NCBI RefSeq assembly: GCF_028752835.1
Contig: NZ_CP087952.1
Span: 3,470,501 to 3,534,500 of the forward strand
DNA length: 64,000 nt
Direction of reading: 5' to 3'
Source of the DNA: Desulfosarcina sp. BuS5
Lineage (GTDB): Bacteria > Desulfobacterota > Desulfobacteria > Desulfobacterales > BuS5
Numbering within the stretch: position 1 is the first letter of the stretch; the number at the start of each line of letters is the position of its first letter. The notes below the pieces were generated by a model. That model had not been told where the DNA came from and made no database searches. It saw only the letters and a program-made list of their open reading frames with translations. Below, one piece after another: positions 42,821-52,586 of the stretch. Position numbers and translations under genes: made by a program.

Positions 42821-44605
42821 TCAAGATGGGAGATGAATTGTAAAAGTGCTTCCTTTGCCGGGAGCGCTGTCGGCCGTTACATGGCCTCCATGGGCCTGGA
42901 TAATATGTTTTACTATGGCAAGCCCGAGGCCTGTGCCGCCCAAACTCCTGCTCCTGGCTTTATCTACCCTGTAAAACCTTTCAAAAAGTCTGGACAGGTG
43001 CTTTTTAGGAATACCGGGCCCGTTATCTTTAACGTGAATCAGGATTCCCTTTTCCTTGCAATCAGCCCAAATGAGAATTTTTTTTCCCTCTGGGCTGTAT
43101 TTTACGGCATTGTCTATAAGATTGACAAGAGCCTGTTCAAGCAGGGAAATGTCTATTTCTGCAACAATATCATCACTGCAACTGATATCAAAATCAATAT
43201 TCTTCTTTTTGGCCCTATCTTTTACCACCTGAAGTGCGGTTTCAATAATATCTTTTATTTTGCTGTTTTCGAGCCTTAGTTTATTACCGGGTTCATTCCC
43301 GGCACCTTTTTTTTCTATTCTTGCCAAGGAGAGGAGATCTTCCGTTATCGCCTCAAGACGATTCACATGTTTAGAGATTATGCCCAGAAATTTTTCCGTT
43401 TCCGCCCTGTCATGGTCATGGTTATAAAGAATGGTCTCAACAAATCCCTTGATTGCCGTAAGAGGGGTCTTGATTTCATGGGATACGTTGGCCACAAAAT
43501 CCTTGCGAATATTTTCAAGATGTCTCACATGGGTCACGTCCTGCAAAACAATCAGACTTCCTATCCTTTTGTGATCCGAATCAAACAGGGGCGCGCAGTT
43601 AGTATTGACTATTTTTTCAGGAATATCGGATACTAATATATCGTTTTCACAGGGACGGTCAAACAAAGCTGACTTACTGATAAGCAAATGCATCTCCCGG
43701 TTCCTGATTATTTCATGCAGATTTTTTCCTTTTGCGGCTGATTGTTTTAGATCAAATATTTTTTCGGCTGCATTATTTATGCCAATGATCACATCTCCCA
43801 TATCCAGGGCGATAATCCCTTCTGTCATACTGGCTAAAACGGCTTTAAATTCATTTCTCTGATTTATTACGCTTGCCATGCGCTCTTTTATTTGTTTCGC
43901 CATTCTGTTCATAGCGTCTGCCAGGCCAGCCAGTTCCAGTGTTTCCGGAAGATAGAGCCTGTGATCAAGATCTCCGCAGGCAAATCTCTCCGCACCTTTT
44001 CGCATCTCTTCTATGGGTCGGCTTATGCTGTGGGCTATAAAGAATGATATAAAGGATACAATTACAGCAATAAGAATCCCTCCCATAATTATCCTGTAAT
44101 GCATGGAGCGGAGTTCTGTATCTATGAACGCGATGGGAATCGATATTCTTAATACTGCTTTAATCTCCCGGTTTATTATAAGCGGCCTGGCAATATACAT
44201 CATTTTTCTGCGTAAAGTGCCGCTGTATCTGATGGACGAGCCGATTCCCCCCTGGAGAGCCGTTTGTATCTCAGATCTGCCTATATGATTATCCATAATA
44301 GCTGGATCTTTGATTGAGTCACCAATAACTCTGCCGTTTTTCAGTGTTATTGTTATCCTGGTTCCGGATGAGCCTGCTATTTCTTTGCACAGGCGGTCTA
44401 CTTTTTTTATATCAGGGGATTGAATTGAATTAATAAACATGCTTTCAAGAAGTTGGGCGCGGGCATTAAGGTTTGCTTCGGTTCGCTCAAGAAAAAAAAT
44501 GCGCCACGAAAAAGCCGTAAACCATATAACGGCTGCAAGTACAAGAAGGGTCAAAATCAGATAAGAGGGATAAATGCGCCAAATTAATTTAATATTTTTT
44601 TTCAT
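42821..44605 (-). CDS. phoR: PhoR-type sensor histidine kinase
   Basis: The 594-residue inner-membrane kinase senses phosphate limitation through the Pst/PhoU complex. TM1 (about 12-30), a periplasmic sensor loop and TM2 (about 172-194) are followed by HAMP (ISRPIEEMRKGAERFACGDL) and a PAS domain (VLASMTEGIIALDMGDVIIG). Then come HisKA (FVANVSHEIKTPLTAIKGF, phospho-His) and HATPase with the N box (LVNLIDNAVKYSP), G1 (VKDNGPGIP) and G2 (GGTGLGLAIV). The start overlaps the phoB stop by 4 nt. It is the last gene of the pst-pho operon. Confidence 0.93.
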   Translation of the reverse strand: MKKNIKLIWRIYPSYLILTLLVLAAVIWFTAFSWRIFFLERTEANLNARAQLLESMFINSIQSPDIKKVDRLCKEIAGSSGTRITITLKNGRVIGDSIKDPAIMDNHIGRSEIQTALQGGIGSSIRYSGTLRRKMMYIARPLIINREIKAVLRISIPIAFIDTELRSMHYRIIMGGILIAVIVSFISFFIAHSISRPIEEMRKGAERFACGDLDHRLYLPETLELAGLADAMNRMAKQIKERMASVINQRNEFKAVLASMTEGIIALDMGDVIIGINNAAEKIFDLKQSAAKGKNLHEIIRNREMHLLISKSALFDRPCENDILVSDIPEKIVNTNCAPLFDSDHKRIGSLIVLQDVTHVRHLENIRKDFVANVSHEIKTPLTAIKGFVETILYNHDHDRAETEKFLGIISKHVNRLEAITEDLLSLARIEKKGAGNEPGNKLRLENSKIKDIIETALQVVKDRAKKKNIDFDISCSDDIVAEIDISLLEQALVNLIDNAVKYSPEGKKILIWADCKEKGILIHVKDNGPGIPKKHLSRLFERFYRVDKARSRSLGGTGLGLAIVKHIIQAHGGHVTADSAPGKGSTFTIHLPS

Positions 44606-45294
44606 GGTTTTTCTCTGAATCTGTATCCTACGCCTCTGACGGTTTCGATGTATTTACCACAGGTTTTAAGTTTTTTTCTTAATGATACAACCTGCACATC
44701 CACACTTCTGTCAGTAACCGGGTAGTCATCTCCCTGGATGGCATCGATGATCTGGGTACGGGTAAAAACCCATCCCGGGCGTTTAATCAAAAAATGGAGC
44801 AGTTGAAACTGGGAAAAAGTAAGATCCACTATGTGGCCGCAAACCTTGATTTCACGACGCCTCGGATCAAGTTCCAGATCAAAAATTTTTATAAAATCAT
44901 CTTGTTGCGTACCGACCTTTTTTTTTCTGCGCAGAACCGCCTTTACCCTGGCATTGAGTATTCTCGGTGAAAACGGTTTTGTGACATAGTCATCAGCACC
45001 TAGTTCTAGGCCGGTTACAATATCGGCTTCGTCTCCTTTGGCCGTCAGTATTATGATGGGGACAGAACTGGTTAAAGAATCGTTTTTAAATCTCCTGGCA
45101 GTTTCCAGGCCGTCAATTCCGGGAAGCATTAAATCAAGGAGGATGAGATCCGGCATATTTTTTTTTGCAACCCTCAGAGCCTCTTCTCCGGAAAATGCGG
45201 AATCGACCATATATCCGTCTCTTGACAGGTTGTAGCTTACGAGTTCCCTGATATCTTCTTCATCATCTACGACCAATATTCTTTTTTTCTGCAT
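44602..45294 (-). CDS. phoB: PhoB-type response regulator
   Basis: The 230-residue OmpR/PhoB-class transcription factor activates phosphate-starvation genes by binding Pho boxes. The receiver domain has the acidic pair VVDDEED, the phospho-acceptor D54 in LLDLMLPG, LTAKG and the lysine in YVTKPFSP. The C-terminal winged helix has VDLTFSQFQLLHFLIKRPG, the recognition helix RSVDVQVVSLRKKL and the wing ETVRGVGYRF. A matching Pho box is found upstream of pstS. Confidence 0.94.
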   Translation of the reverse strand: MQKKRILVVDDEEDIRELVSYNLSRDGYMVDSAFSGEEALRVAKKNMPDLILLDLMLPGIDGLETARRFKNDSLTSSVPIIILTAKGDEADIVTGLELGADDYVTKPFSPRILNARVKAVLRRKKKVGTQQDDFIKIFDLELDPRRREIKVCGHIVDLTFSQFQLLHFLIKRPGWVFTRTQIIDAIQGDDYPVTDRSVDVQVVSLRKKLKTCGKYIETVRGVGYRFREKP

Positions 45295-45318
45295 TATGAT
45301 TTACCGTGCCTCCTAATT

Positions 45319-45996
45319 TTAAGGCATTTTGAGCGAGTTCTTAACGCGGCCGTGCCTTATAATATCTCCTTCAATCATGTAGATTACTTCTTCCGCAATA
45401 TTGGTGGTATGATCCGCAAGACGCTCAAGGTGGCGGGATATCAACAGCAGATTGATCATGTATCCGAGATGTTTCGGATATTCATGCATTCCTTGTTTAA
45501 TTTTGTCGTATGCCTTTTTTTTAATTTTATCCACCTCATCATCCATGGCGCATACTTTCAAGGCCAGTTTAATATCAAGATTGACAAGGGCGTCGAGACT
45601 CATCTTGAGCATCTTTTCAGCTTTTTGTGACATGGAGGAATAGTCGAACATAAAATTATGCTTGGACTGTTTTGCCATAATCATAATTCTTTCCGCAATA
45701 TTTACGGCCTGATCGCCGATTCTTTCGAGTTCATTATTAATCTTGATTATCGCAATCAGAAATCTGAGGTCAACCGCAACCGGTTGATACAGGGCCAGAG
45801 CTTTCAAACATTCCTCCTCAACCTCGACTTCCATGCAATCAATTTCAACATCGGTTTCTATGATCTCGTGCGCTAAATCAGTATCTATTGTCTCCACCGC
45901 CCTGTTAGCTTTGCGGACACGATCTTCAACCAATGCTCCCAAGGACAGGATCATGAGTTTGAGTTTCTCGAGTTCTCTGTGAAAATGACTGGTCAT
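45319..45996 (-). CDS. phoU: PhoU phosphate signalling protein
   Basis: A cytoplasmic all-helical protein of 225 residues with two PhoU repeats, each with a metal-binding EXXXD-type segment (IETDVEIDCMEVEVEEECLK; CAMDDEVDKIKKKAYDKIKQ). Each repeat ends in NELERIGDQAVNIAERI or RHLERLADHTTNIAEEV. It links Pst transport to PhoR activity and prevents phosphate over-uptake. GGAAGGA lies before the ATG. It sits between pstB and phoB, as in many delta-proteobacteria. Confidence 0.95.
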   Translation of the reverse strand: MTSHFHRELEKLKLMILSLGALVEDRVRKANRAVETIDTDLAHEIIETDVEIDCMEVEVEEECLKALALYQPVAVDLRFLIAIIKINNELERIGDQAVNIAERIMIMAKQSKHNFMFDYSSMSQKAEKMLKMSLDALVNLDIKLALKVCAMDDEVDKIKKKAYDKIKQGMHEYPKHLGYMINLLLISRHLERLADHTTNIAEEVIYMIEGDIIRHGRVKNSLKMP

Positions 45997-46010
45997 TTTT
46001 CCTTCCTTAT

Positions 46011-46817
46011 TTAACCGAAACGTCCGGTTACATAATCTTCCGTTCTGGCACTTTTCGGTTTTGTGAAAACCACTCCTGTTTCTCCGTATTCTACTATATA
46101 TCCGAGATACATAAACGCGGTATTGTCTGACACTCTTGCAGCCTGCTGCATGTTGTGCGTTACTATTACGATAGTATAGCTGCCCTTGAGCTCATTGATA
46201 AGATCTTCTATTTTAATTGTAGCCAGAGGGTCGAGGGCTGAGCAGGGTTCATCCATCAGCAGGACCTCAGGTTCGGCTGCAATAGCGCGGGCAATGCATA
46301 AGCGCTGCTGCTGTCCTCCTGAAAGGCTCAGGGCATTGTCATCCAGCCGGTCCTTTACCTCATCCCAGAGCGCCGCCCCTTTTAAAGCTTTTTCCACTGT
46401 ACTGGTCAGTATATTGCGATTCCTGATTCCGTCGATTTTGAGGGGATAGGTCACATTATCGGCAATCGACATTGGAAAAGGGTTAGGTTTCTGGAATACC
46501 ATCCCCATTCTTTTTCTAAGTCCTATCACATCAATATCACGATGAAAAATATTTTTTCCGTAAAAACGAATCTCTCCAGTAAAACTAATATTCTCTATCA
46601 GATCATTCATCCGGTTCAGGGATCTCAGTAGAGTCGATTTGCCGCATCCTGACGGACCGATCAGCGAAGTAACAAGTCCTTTTTCAATTTCAATCTTATT
46701 CTTGAAAAGGGCCTGCTTTTCTCCATACCATAATGAGAAATAGTCAATATTGATTATTGAACCTTCGGGTCCCTTTTGAAGATGATAAACGGTTTCTTCG
46801 TTATAATTTTTGGTCAT
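46011..46817 (-). CDS. pstB: PstB phosphate ABC transporter ATPase
   Basis: The 268-residue ATPase of the high-affinity phosphate importer sits on the cytoplasmic side of PstA/PstC. Walker A is GPSGCGKST (54-62), the signature [14 protein letters not shown], Walker B VLLMDEP, then the switch His in [15 protein letters not shown]. The PstB marker RRMNDLIEN appears as [10 protein letters not shown]. No Shine-Dalgarno is obvious. The gap to pstA is 59 nt with no hairpin of note. Confidence 0.96.
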   Translation of the reverse strand: MTKNYNEETVYHLQKGPEGSIINIDYFSLWYGEKQALFKNKIEIEKGLVTSLIGPSGCGKSTLLRSLNRMNDLIENISFTGEIRFYGKNIFHRDIDVIGLRKRMGMVFQKPNPFPMSIADNVTYPLKIDGIRNRNILTSTVEKALKGAALWDEVKDRLDDNALSLSGGQQQRLCIARAIAAEPEVLLMDEPCSALDPLATIKIEDLINELKGSYTIVIVTHNMQQAARVSDNTAFMYLGYIVEYGETGVVFTKPKSARTEDYVTGRFG

Positions 46818-46876
46818 AATATAATTCTGTTATAATTGCTTAAGAACGAGACTCTTTCACCTTTAGCCTGAGTAGT

Positions 46877-48538
46877 TTAAAAATGTCCTGTCAGATACTT
46901 GCGCTTTAACCTGCCGCGAATATAGATTGCTGCAGCATTCATAACGCCAATAAGAAAAATAAGCAGCAGGGTTGTTACAAAGACCATCGGTTTTCCGGCC
47001 TCTGCGTTACGGGACTGGAATCCAACATCAAAGATATGAAACCCGAGGTGCATGAAGCTTCTTTCAAGATGCACAAATGGGAAATAGCCGTCCACCGGAA
47101 GTTCGGGAGCCAGTTTTACTACTCCGACAAGCATCAGGGGAGCTACCTCTCCGGCGCCCCTTGCCATGGCGAGTATGATGCCGGTAAGAATACCGGGCAT
47201 TGCCCTGGGAAGCACAATATTTTTTATAGTCTGCCATTTGGAAGCCCCGCAGGCAAGGGAACCTTCCCGCAGTGACGTGGGAACCGAGGCGAGCGCTTCT
47301 TCGGTTGCAACGATAACTACCGGAACTGTAAGCAGCGCCAGGGTCAGGGATGCCCATAAAATTCCCCCGGTTCCGAAAACAGGATTTGGAAGTCTTTCCT
47401 GGAAAAAAAAATTGTCTATGCTACCGCCTATTATATATGCAAAAAAACCGAGGCCGAAAACACCATATACAATCGAAGGCACTCCGGCAAGATTGTTTAC
47501 GCATATTTTAACCAGGGATACCATGCGTCCCTGTTTTGCATATTCACGCAGGTAGAGAGATGCCATAATTCCGAAAGGGGCTACAAAAACAACCATTAAC
47601 AGTGTCATTGCAACAGTGCCGAAAATTGCAGGCATCACTCCGCCTTCAGTATTGGCCTCCCTGGGCCGGGTTGCAAGAAATTCATACCACCTTGAAAAAT
47701 ATATTTTTATTTTTCCAAAAAGAGTAATGCTGTTGGCAGGATAAAACCGGACTATTTCAGACAACTTTATAATTTTTTCTTTTCCGTTAACATCTTCCAG
47801 GATAAGCAAAAATTTATCATTGATATTTTTTTCAGCCTCAACTTTTGTTTGAACCTTTTTATACCGTATTTCGAGCTCTGATAAGCTTTTTCGATAATCC
47901 TGCAACGCTAATTTATATAGCTTGCTTTGATCACCATGCTTTATCTCAACCCTTCGCAAATCCAAACGTTTTTCTTCCATAAGATGATTTATCCGTCCAA
48001 GACCATTTTTTTCTATTTTCAGAATTTTTTTTCTTCGTTGCAGGGCTTTTTGGTGTTCTTTTTCAAGCAGCCGGATGTCTTTTTCCAGGAAGTTGAATTC
48101 AACCCTGTTTTTGTCAAGCTGCAAAGCTTTGATGAACCCGATAAAAGGTCCCCATTCCATACGTTCAATAAAAAATATATCTTGTGGCGCTGACAGCTTG
48201 TTTATCTCATACTCTGCAACCCATACATAATCTTCATTATAAAGATCGAAATTGCCTGTTTTATAAAGTGTTCGTTCAGCAAGACTATTATCGGCTTGAG
48301 CAAAGTCCGTTTTAAAAGTTTCTTTCCGGCCAGGTTCCCCTGCAATAATTTTTGAATTATTGAGATTTAACTTATATACAGGCCCGGGATAAAATGTGGT
48401 AAGTCCGTTTACTATGACAAGGCATAAAAAACCGACCACCATTAATATTCCCACCGCCAGGGCACCGCCCATGGTCCATAGAAAAGGCTCACCCCGGGCA
48501 GTCAGGTTTTGCCCGGTTATTTTGTTATTTTTTTTCAC
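46877..48538 (-). CDS. pstA: PstA phosphate permease, long form with cytoplasmic or periplasmic coiled coil
   Basis: The 553-residue inner-membrane subunit. TM1 (about 23-47) is followed by a 230-residue insert, including a coiled coil (about 150-235, EKDIRLLEKEHQKALQRRKK and later heptads). The usual MetI-type permease domain (about 300-545) follows, with an EAA loop EEALASVPTSLREGSLACGA. Canonical PstA is about 290 residues. Long PstA/PstC pairs occur in some proteobacteria, such as pseudomonads. The start is GTG at 48538. Confidence 0.92.
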   Translation of the reverse strand: MKKNNKITGQNLTARGEPFLWTMGGALAVGILMVVGFLCLVIVNGLTTFYPGPVYKLNLNNSKIIAGEPGRKETFKTDFAQADNSLAERTLYKTGNFDLYNEDYVWVAEYEINKLSAPQDIFFIERMEWGPFIGFIKALQLDKNRVEFNFLEKDIRLLEKEHQKALQRRKKILKIEKNGLGRINHLMEEKRLDLRRVEIKHGDQSKLYKLALQDYRKSLSELEIRYKKVQTKVEAEKNINDKFLLILEDVNGKEKIIKLSEIVRFYPANSITLFGKIKIYFSRWYEFLATRPREANTEGGVMPAIFGTVAMTLLMVVFVAPFGIMASLYLREYAKQGRMVSLVKICVNNLAGVPSIVYGVFGLGFFAYIIGGSIDNFFFQERLPNPVFGTGGILWASLTLALLTVPVVIVATEEALASVPTSLREGSLACGASKWQTIKNIVLPRAMPGILTGIILAMARGAGEVAPLMLVGVVKLAPELPVDGYFPFVHLERSFMHLGFHIFDVGFQSRNAEAGKPMVFVTTLLLIFLIGVMNAAAIYIRGRLKRKYLTGHF

Positions 48539-48564
48539 AATTCACCATATTATGTTGAAAAATT

Positions 48565-51174
48565 TTACAGTTGCAGCGTTTTTTTGCGAAACCTGATCCT
48601 CACAATTTCCGCTATGGTATTGATTACAAAGGTCATTGCAAACAGAACCAGTGCGGCCAGGAACAGGACTCTGTATAATGTGCCGTCTTTAACGGCTTCG
48701 GGCAGCTCAACAGCAATGGTTGCCGAGAGTGCCCTTAGTCCGTTGAAAATATTCATGTCGATTATGGGAGTGTTGCCGGCGGCCATGACTACAATCATGG
48801 TTTCACCAACCGCCCGCCCCATACCGATCATTATTGCCGAAAAAACTCCACTAAGCGCGGTCGGCAAAACAACATACAGGGCTGTTTGCCAGGGTGTGGC
48901 TCCACATCCCAGACTGGCGGCGCGGAGATGAGACGGGACGGAAGTCAAAGCATCATCTGCCAGTGTATATATAATTGGAATAACTGCGAATCCCATAGCA
49001 AAACCGATAATAAGCGTATTTCGCTGTGCATAAGCGCCTATGATGGAATTCCTGGCATCCAGCCCAAGTAATGTTGCAATTTTAGCAATCGCAAAAGAAA
49101 GTATAATGGCAATTATTGATATGCAAAACCACCTCGCAAGATCAAAAATTGCCGCATTAACAACGGAAATCCTTCCATAAAATTCGGCAATATAGCGTCC
49201 CGCCAATTTTGAAAGCAATACTGCCGCTACCAAAAAGGATACGGGGAGAGCCAAAAGAAACAGAAAGGGTTCAGCGCCGGATACATCAAAATTTAACCAT
49301 GCTTTAAAATCACCATGAAACATAATTTTTTCAGCAACAGGCCCCAGTCCTGCCGAAACTGTAAAACCGACTGTTATTGCAATAATAAGCAGCGTAAATT
49401 TAAGGCCGCCCTGCCAGCGGGTGGCCATGTGTAAAGGGATGAGCTGCCACAAAAGAGCCGACAGCATCAAAAACGCGGGGATTATCAGGACGGAAAGTAT
49501 AATTGCCAACAAATTTTTTTCCACTACCGGAGCAAGTACAAGCGCAGCAACAAATCCCAGGATTACGGAAGGTAGCGATGTCATCATTTCCATGCCAGGT
49601 TTTATTATATCTCTTGTACGTTTACCGAGAAACTCGGAAGTATATATAGCCCCCAGAATCGCTATGGGAATTGCAAAAAGAAGCGAATAAAAGGCAGCTT
49701 TAACCGAACCGAAAATAAGGGGTATGAGAGAAAATTTTTGTTCAAAATCGTCTGTTCCGGCGGATGACTGCCATGTATAAGTCGGTTCCGTGTAACCTTC
49801 GTACCATATTTTTCCAAAAAGTGTCGAAAAGGTTGTTTCCGGATGAGCAATTGTGAATTCTGTAAGCCTAACCCGGCCGTTTTTTGATATACTCAGTAGG
49901 CCGTCAAGTTTTGGAGCAAGCAGAATACCGGCGAGCTGTCCATTTTTGTAGCCGGGAAAGCGCCAAATGATTTTTTGACTTGTTGCGTGGAGTATTTCGG
50001 TTGCGCCGGATTTGCAGGCTGCTGCAAAGCTTTTTCCACGGCCTGATGCAGCCAGCATTACGACCGGTTCACCTTTTTCTTTTAAAGCCCGGGCCTTGAT
50101 TATGGCTTTACCATCAGCAGTGCCCCTTTCCGGTCTGTTGATGATAAAATATATACCAAGCGACCCGTCGCTGCCTCCGGCCACAAGCGACTGGCCTCCA
50201 GGCAGAAAATTAAAAACCGTCAATTCCACCTTGTCCGGAAGCAGATGGAAAATTTCAGCCAGGAGCGGAGCATTGAAGTCTTTAGTATTGTATCGATATA
50301 TTCTTCCGCCGGCAGCGCTGATCAATACCATGTCCGCCTGTTCTGTGAGAAGTACGGAATGGATAGCAAGCTTTTGTGGTAAAGGCGGCAGGATGGTTTT
50401 TCTTATTTTTGTGCGCCGCTCGCCGGTTAGAAGATTTATTTTTGATTTGACCTTGCTCAACAGAGCTGAACCGCCGGCATCGACAGTGACAAGGGCCTTG
50501 ACCCGACGTTCCGCCTCTCCTGTAATATGATAATCCACGGCAATTACAGGTCTGTTTTCAGGGCTCACCTTTATGGACGATTCAAGCTCGATTTTGAAGC
50601 CGATTTTTCTGTACTGCCCCCCGGGAATCCTTGAATAAACAAAAGCTCCATCAGTACTGTCACGGTCATCCAGGGTTTCCAGGTTTTTCGGGATATTTTT
50701 TTCAGTAATAATATTAATATCAAAAAAAGTTCTGGCGAGACTGACACTTCCGTCTGAAAAACCGAATGCAAGATATTCCCCATCGGTTGTTTTTGAAAAT
50801 GCAGTAATCTCCTTTTCATCAAAAGTTACTTCCGAAGACTTAAGCCTGAAACCGGATTTAGCATGGAAGATGCTGATTTCTCCGTTTTTCTTCATAAAAA
50901 CAGATATCGTTTTATATTCATCAATACCCATAAAGAGAAGATCATCGGATTGTTTTTCGATTGTATAGCTATGGGTTTTGTCAATTGTTCCACTTTTAAA
51001 AAGGGGCACAACCTTTACTACCAGAAATATAAGAATGCACAACACTACGGCTATTACCAGGATACCTCCGGTTGTAATAACCCGGTCAGCAATCCGGTCG
51101 GCAATCAGGACTATCTTTCTTGTTTTTTTATTCCGTTTATCCGGAACTCCGGCAGGTACCCTGTTGTTATTCAT
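48565..51174 (-). CDS. pstC: PstC phosphate permease, long form with beta-propeller-like insert
   Basis: The 869-residue permease. TM1 (about 35-58) is followed by about 400 residues of WD40-like beta repeats (YLAFGFSDGSVSLARTF, DMVLISAAGGRIYRYNTKD, SLVAGGSDGSLGIYFI, GLLSISKNGRVRLTEF). Residues about 500-860 form the permease domain, starting GAIYTSEFLGKRTRDIIKP with SLPSVILGFVAAL and the EAA loop DALTSVPSHLRAASLGCGA. Standard PstC is about 310 residues. The insert presumably faces the periplasm and may touch PstS or the envelope, which is inference. Confidence 0.92.
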   Translation of the reverse strand: MNNNRVPAGVPDKRNKKTRKIVLIADRIADRVITTGGILVIAVVLCILIFLVVKVVPLFKSGTIDKTHSYTIEKQSDDLLFMGIDEYKTISVFMKKNGEISIFHAKSGFRLKSSEVTFDEKEITAFSKTTDGEYLAFGFSDGSVSLARTFFDINIITEKNIPKNLETLDDRDSTDGAFVYSRIPGGQYRKIGFKIELESSIKVSPENRPVIAVDYHITGEAERRVKALVTVDAGGSALLSKVKSKINLLTGERRTKIRKTILPPLPQKLAIHSVLLTEQADMVLISAAGGRIYRYNTKDFNAPLLAEIFHLLPDKVELTVFNFLPGGQSLVAGGSDGSLGIYFIINRPERGTADGKAIIKARALKEKGEPVVMLAASGRGKSFAAACKSGATEILHATSQKIIWRFPGYKNGQLAGILLAPKLDGLLSISKNGRVRLTEFTIAHPETTFSTLFGKIWYEGYTEPTYTWQSSAGTDDFEQKFSLIPLIFGSVKAAFYSLLFAIPIAILGAIYTSEFLGKRTRDIIKPGMEMMTSLPSVILGFVAALVLAPVVEKNLLAIILSVLIIPAFLMLSALLWQLIPLHMATRWQGGLKFTLLIIAITVGFTVSAGLGPVAEKIMFHGDFKAWLNFDVSGAEPFLFLLALPVSFLVAAVLLSKLAGRYIAEFYGRISVVNAAIFDLARWFCISIIAIILSFAIAKIATLLGLDARNSIIGAYAQRNTLIIGFAMGFAVIPIIYTLADDALTSVPSHLRAASLGCGATPWQTALYVVLPTALSGVFSAIMIGMGRAVGETMIVVMAAGNTPIIDMNIFNGLRALSATIAVELPEAVKDGTLYRVLFLAALVLFAMTFVINTIAEIVRIRFRKKTLQL

Positions 51175-51178
51175 TGTA

Positions 51179-52165
51179 TCAACGCAGTCCTATGGTTTTG
51201 AGATCATTTTCTGCGATAAAATTTGACACAGGATAGAATCCATCTTTTATTACAACAGTCTGACCCTGTTTTGAAAAAATATATTTAATAAACTCACCCC
51301 GCAAAGGCTCCAGGTTATGATTAGGCTTTTTGTTAACATATACATATAGAAATCTTGCCAGAGGATAATCCCCGCTATATGCATTTTCGGCATTTGCATC
51401 AAAAGCCTCTTCACCATCTTCCACAGCCAGCGGCACAGTCCTTACATCGGCTGTTTTGTATCCAACGCCGGAGTATCCTACTCCGTATTTATCGGATGAA
51501 ACACCCTGCACAACTGCCGAAGATCCGGGCTGTTCCTTGACACAGTCCTTATAATCTCCTTTAAAAAGCGCTACTTTTTTAAAGTATCCGTAAGTGCCGG
51601 AGGCCGAGTTGCGTCCATATAATGATATTGGTTTATCAGCCCAATCCCCTTTTAACCCGAGATCTCCCCAGGTCCTGATATCCCCTGACAAACCTCCTTT
51701 ACGGTTCTTTGAAAAAATTGCATCCAACTGCTTAAGTGTCAGGGATTTAATCGGGTTATCCTTGTTAACAAATACTGCCAGCGCATCCACCGCAACCCTG
51801 ATATGTGAAGGCTTATACCCGAATTTTTTTTCAAAGGCATCCTTTTCTTTCGGCTTCATTTCCCTGGACATGGGACCAAATTGGGAAGCCCCCTCTATCA
51901 GGGCAGGCGGCGCAGTTGAGGAACCCTTGCCTTCGATCTCAATTTTTACACCCGGGTATATGGAGTGAAATCCCTCTGACCAGAGAGTCATCAGGTTATT
52001 CAACGTATCGGAACCAATAGACTTTATGTTGCCCGAGACCCCGCTGACCTTAATGTAAGTAGGAAGATTTTTATCCACTTCAAGAGCATGCGATGGTACT
52101 ACCGGAAATATGACTACCATTATGACAATACCTGGGTTGATTAGCTTTGCAATCCATTTCTTCAT
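51179..52165 (-). CDS. pstS: PstS periplasmic phosphate-binding protein
   Basis: The 328-residue binding protein that feeds the Pst importer. A signal peptide (LINPGIVIMVVIFPVVPSHA, cleavage before LEVD) is followed by the phosphate-site segments GNIKSIGSDTLNNLM and EGKGSSTAPPALIEGASQFG. SRNSASGTYGYFKKV-like sequence appears as GRNSASGTYGYFKK. AGGAGG is well placed before the ATG. It is first in the operon, with the Pho-box promoter about 280 bp upstream across an inverted-repeat insertion. Confidence 0.95.
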   Translation of the reverse strand: MKKWIAKLINPGIVIMVVIFPVVPSHALEVDKNLPTYIKVSGVSGNIKSIGSDTLNNLMTLWSEGFHSIYPGVKIEIEGKGSSTAPPALIEGASQFGPMSREMKPKEKDAFEKKFGYKPSHIRVAVDALAVFVNKDNPIKSLTLKQLDAIFSKNRKGGLSGDIRTWGDLGLKGDWADKPISLYGRNSASGTYGYFKKVALFKGDYKDCVKEQPGSSAVVQGVSSDKYGVGYSGVGYKTADVRTVPLAVEDGEEAFDANAENAYSGDYPLARFLYVYVNKKPNHNLEPLRGEFIKYIFSKQGQTVVIKDGFYPVSNFIAENDLKTIGLR

Positions 52166-52203
52166 AATTGTACCTCCTATAAGTTGTTTCGTCCCCGTTA
52201 CTT

Positions 52204-52407
52204 CAATTTGTTGGCTACCAACGTAAGGCGGGACAGCTGCTTTGGTGGATTCGTCGCACGCTCCTTAATCCACCCTACGATTTTCGGCTATCAACGTAAG
52301 TCTGTAGGGTGGATTAAGCGAAGCGAATCCACCGAAAACTGTAAATTCAATCAGCCATAGAGCAAAAACGACAGGAAGTGTCCCGCTTTAAGCGGGTAGC
52401 CAATTTG
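52204..52407. mobile_element. Nested inverted-repeat element inserted in the pst leader
   Basis: The outer arms CAATTTGTTGGCTACC.. (52204-52235) and ..GGGTAGCCAATTTG (52379-52407) also contain matching CGGGACA / TGTCCCG. The inner arms GGTGGATTCG..(52244-52278) and ..CGAATCCACC (52304-52333) contain TAATCCACCCTAC / GTAGGGTGGATTA. The GTAGGGTGGATTA sequence is a widespread bacterial intergenic repeat type. No coding capacity. The element lies between the Pho-box promoter and pstS, so it would be transcribed in the leader. Confidence 0.8.
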
Positions 52408-52409
52408 TG

Positions 52410-52431
52410 AATAAGTACTCAAGTACTTATT
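52410..52431. promoter_or_regulatory. Perfect 10-bp palindrome just after the pst start site
   Basis: AATAAGTACT (52410-52419) and AGTACTTATT (52422-52431) are exact complements separated by CA. The palindrome lies a few bases downstream of the predicted transcription start of the Pho-box promoter. A repressor operator is possible; the protein is unknown. Confidence 0.45.
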
Positions 52432-52439
52432 GATTAAAG

Positions 52440-52494
52440 AATATATTCGGTAAATGTTAGGGGAATATTAGGAGAATGTTAAACAAGTGTTAAA
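52440..52494 (-). promoter_or_regulatory. Pho box (four 11-bp repeats) and -10 of the pst-pho operon
   Basis: Read on the minus strand, TTTAACA-CTTG-TTTAACA-TTCT-CCTAATA-TTCC-CCTAACA (52494-52455) gives four 7-bp repeats at an exact 11-bp period, the geometry of PhoB sites. Nine bases later TATATT (52445-52440) serves as the -10. This orients the promoter toward pstS. Confidence 0.88.
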
Positions 52495-52586
52495 ATAAAA
52501 ATAGATTCCGGAAGCAGTCTGCTCAAGTCAGAAAGCTCAATACTATTCCCCCACTGCGGGAGAGAAATCAAACACCCTATTTTGAT

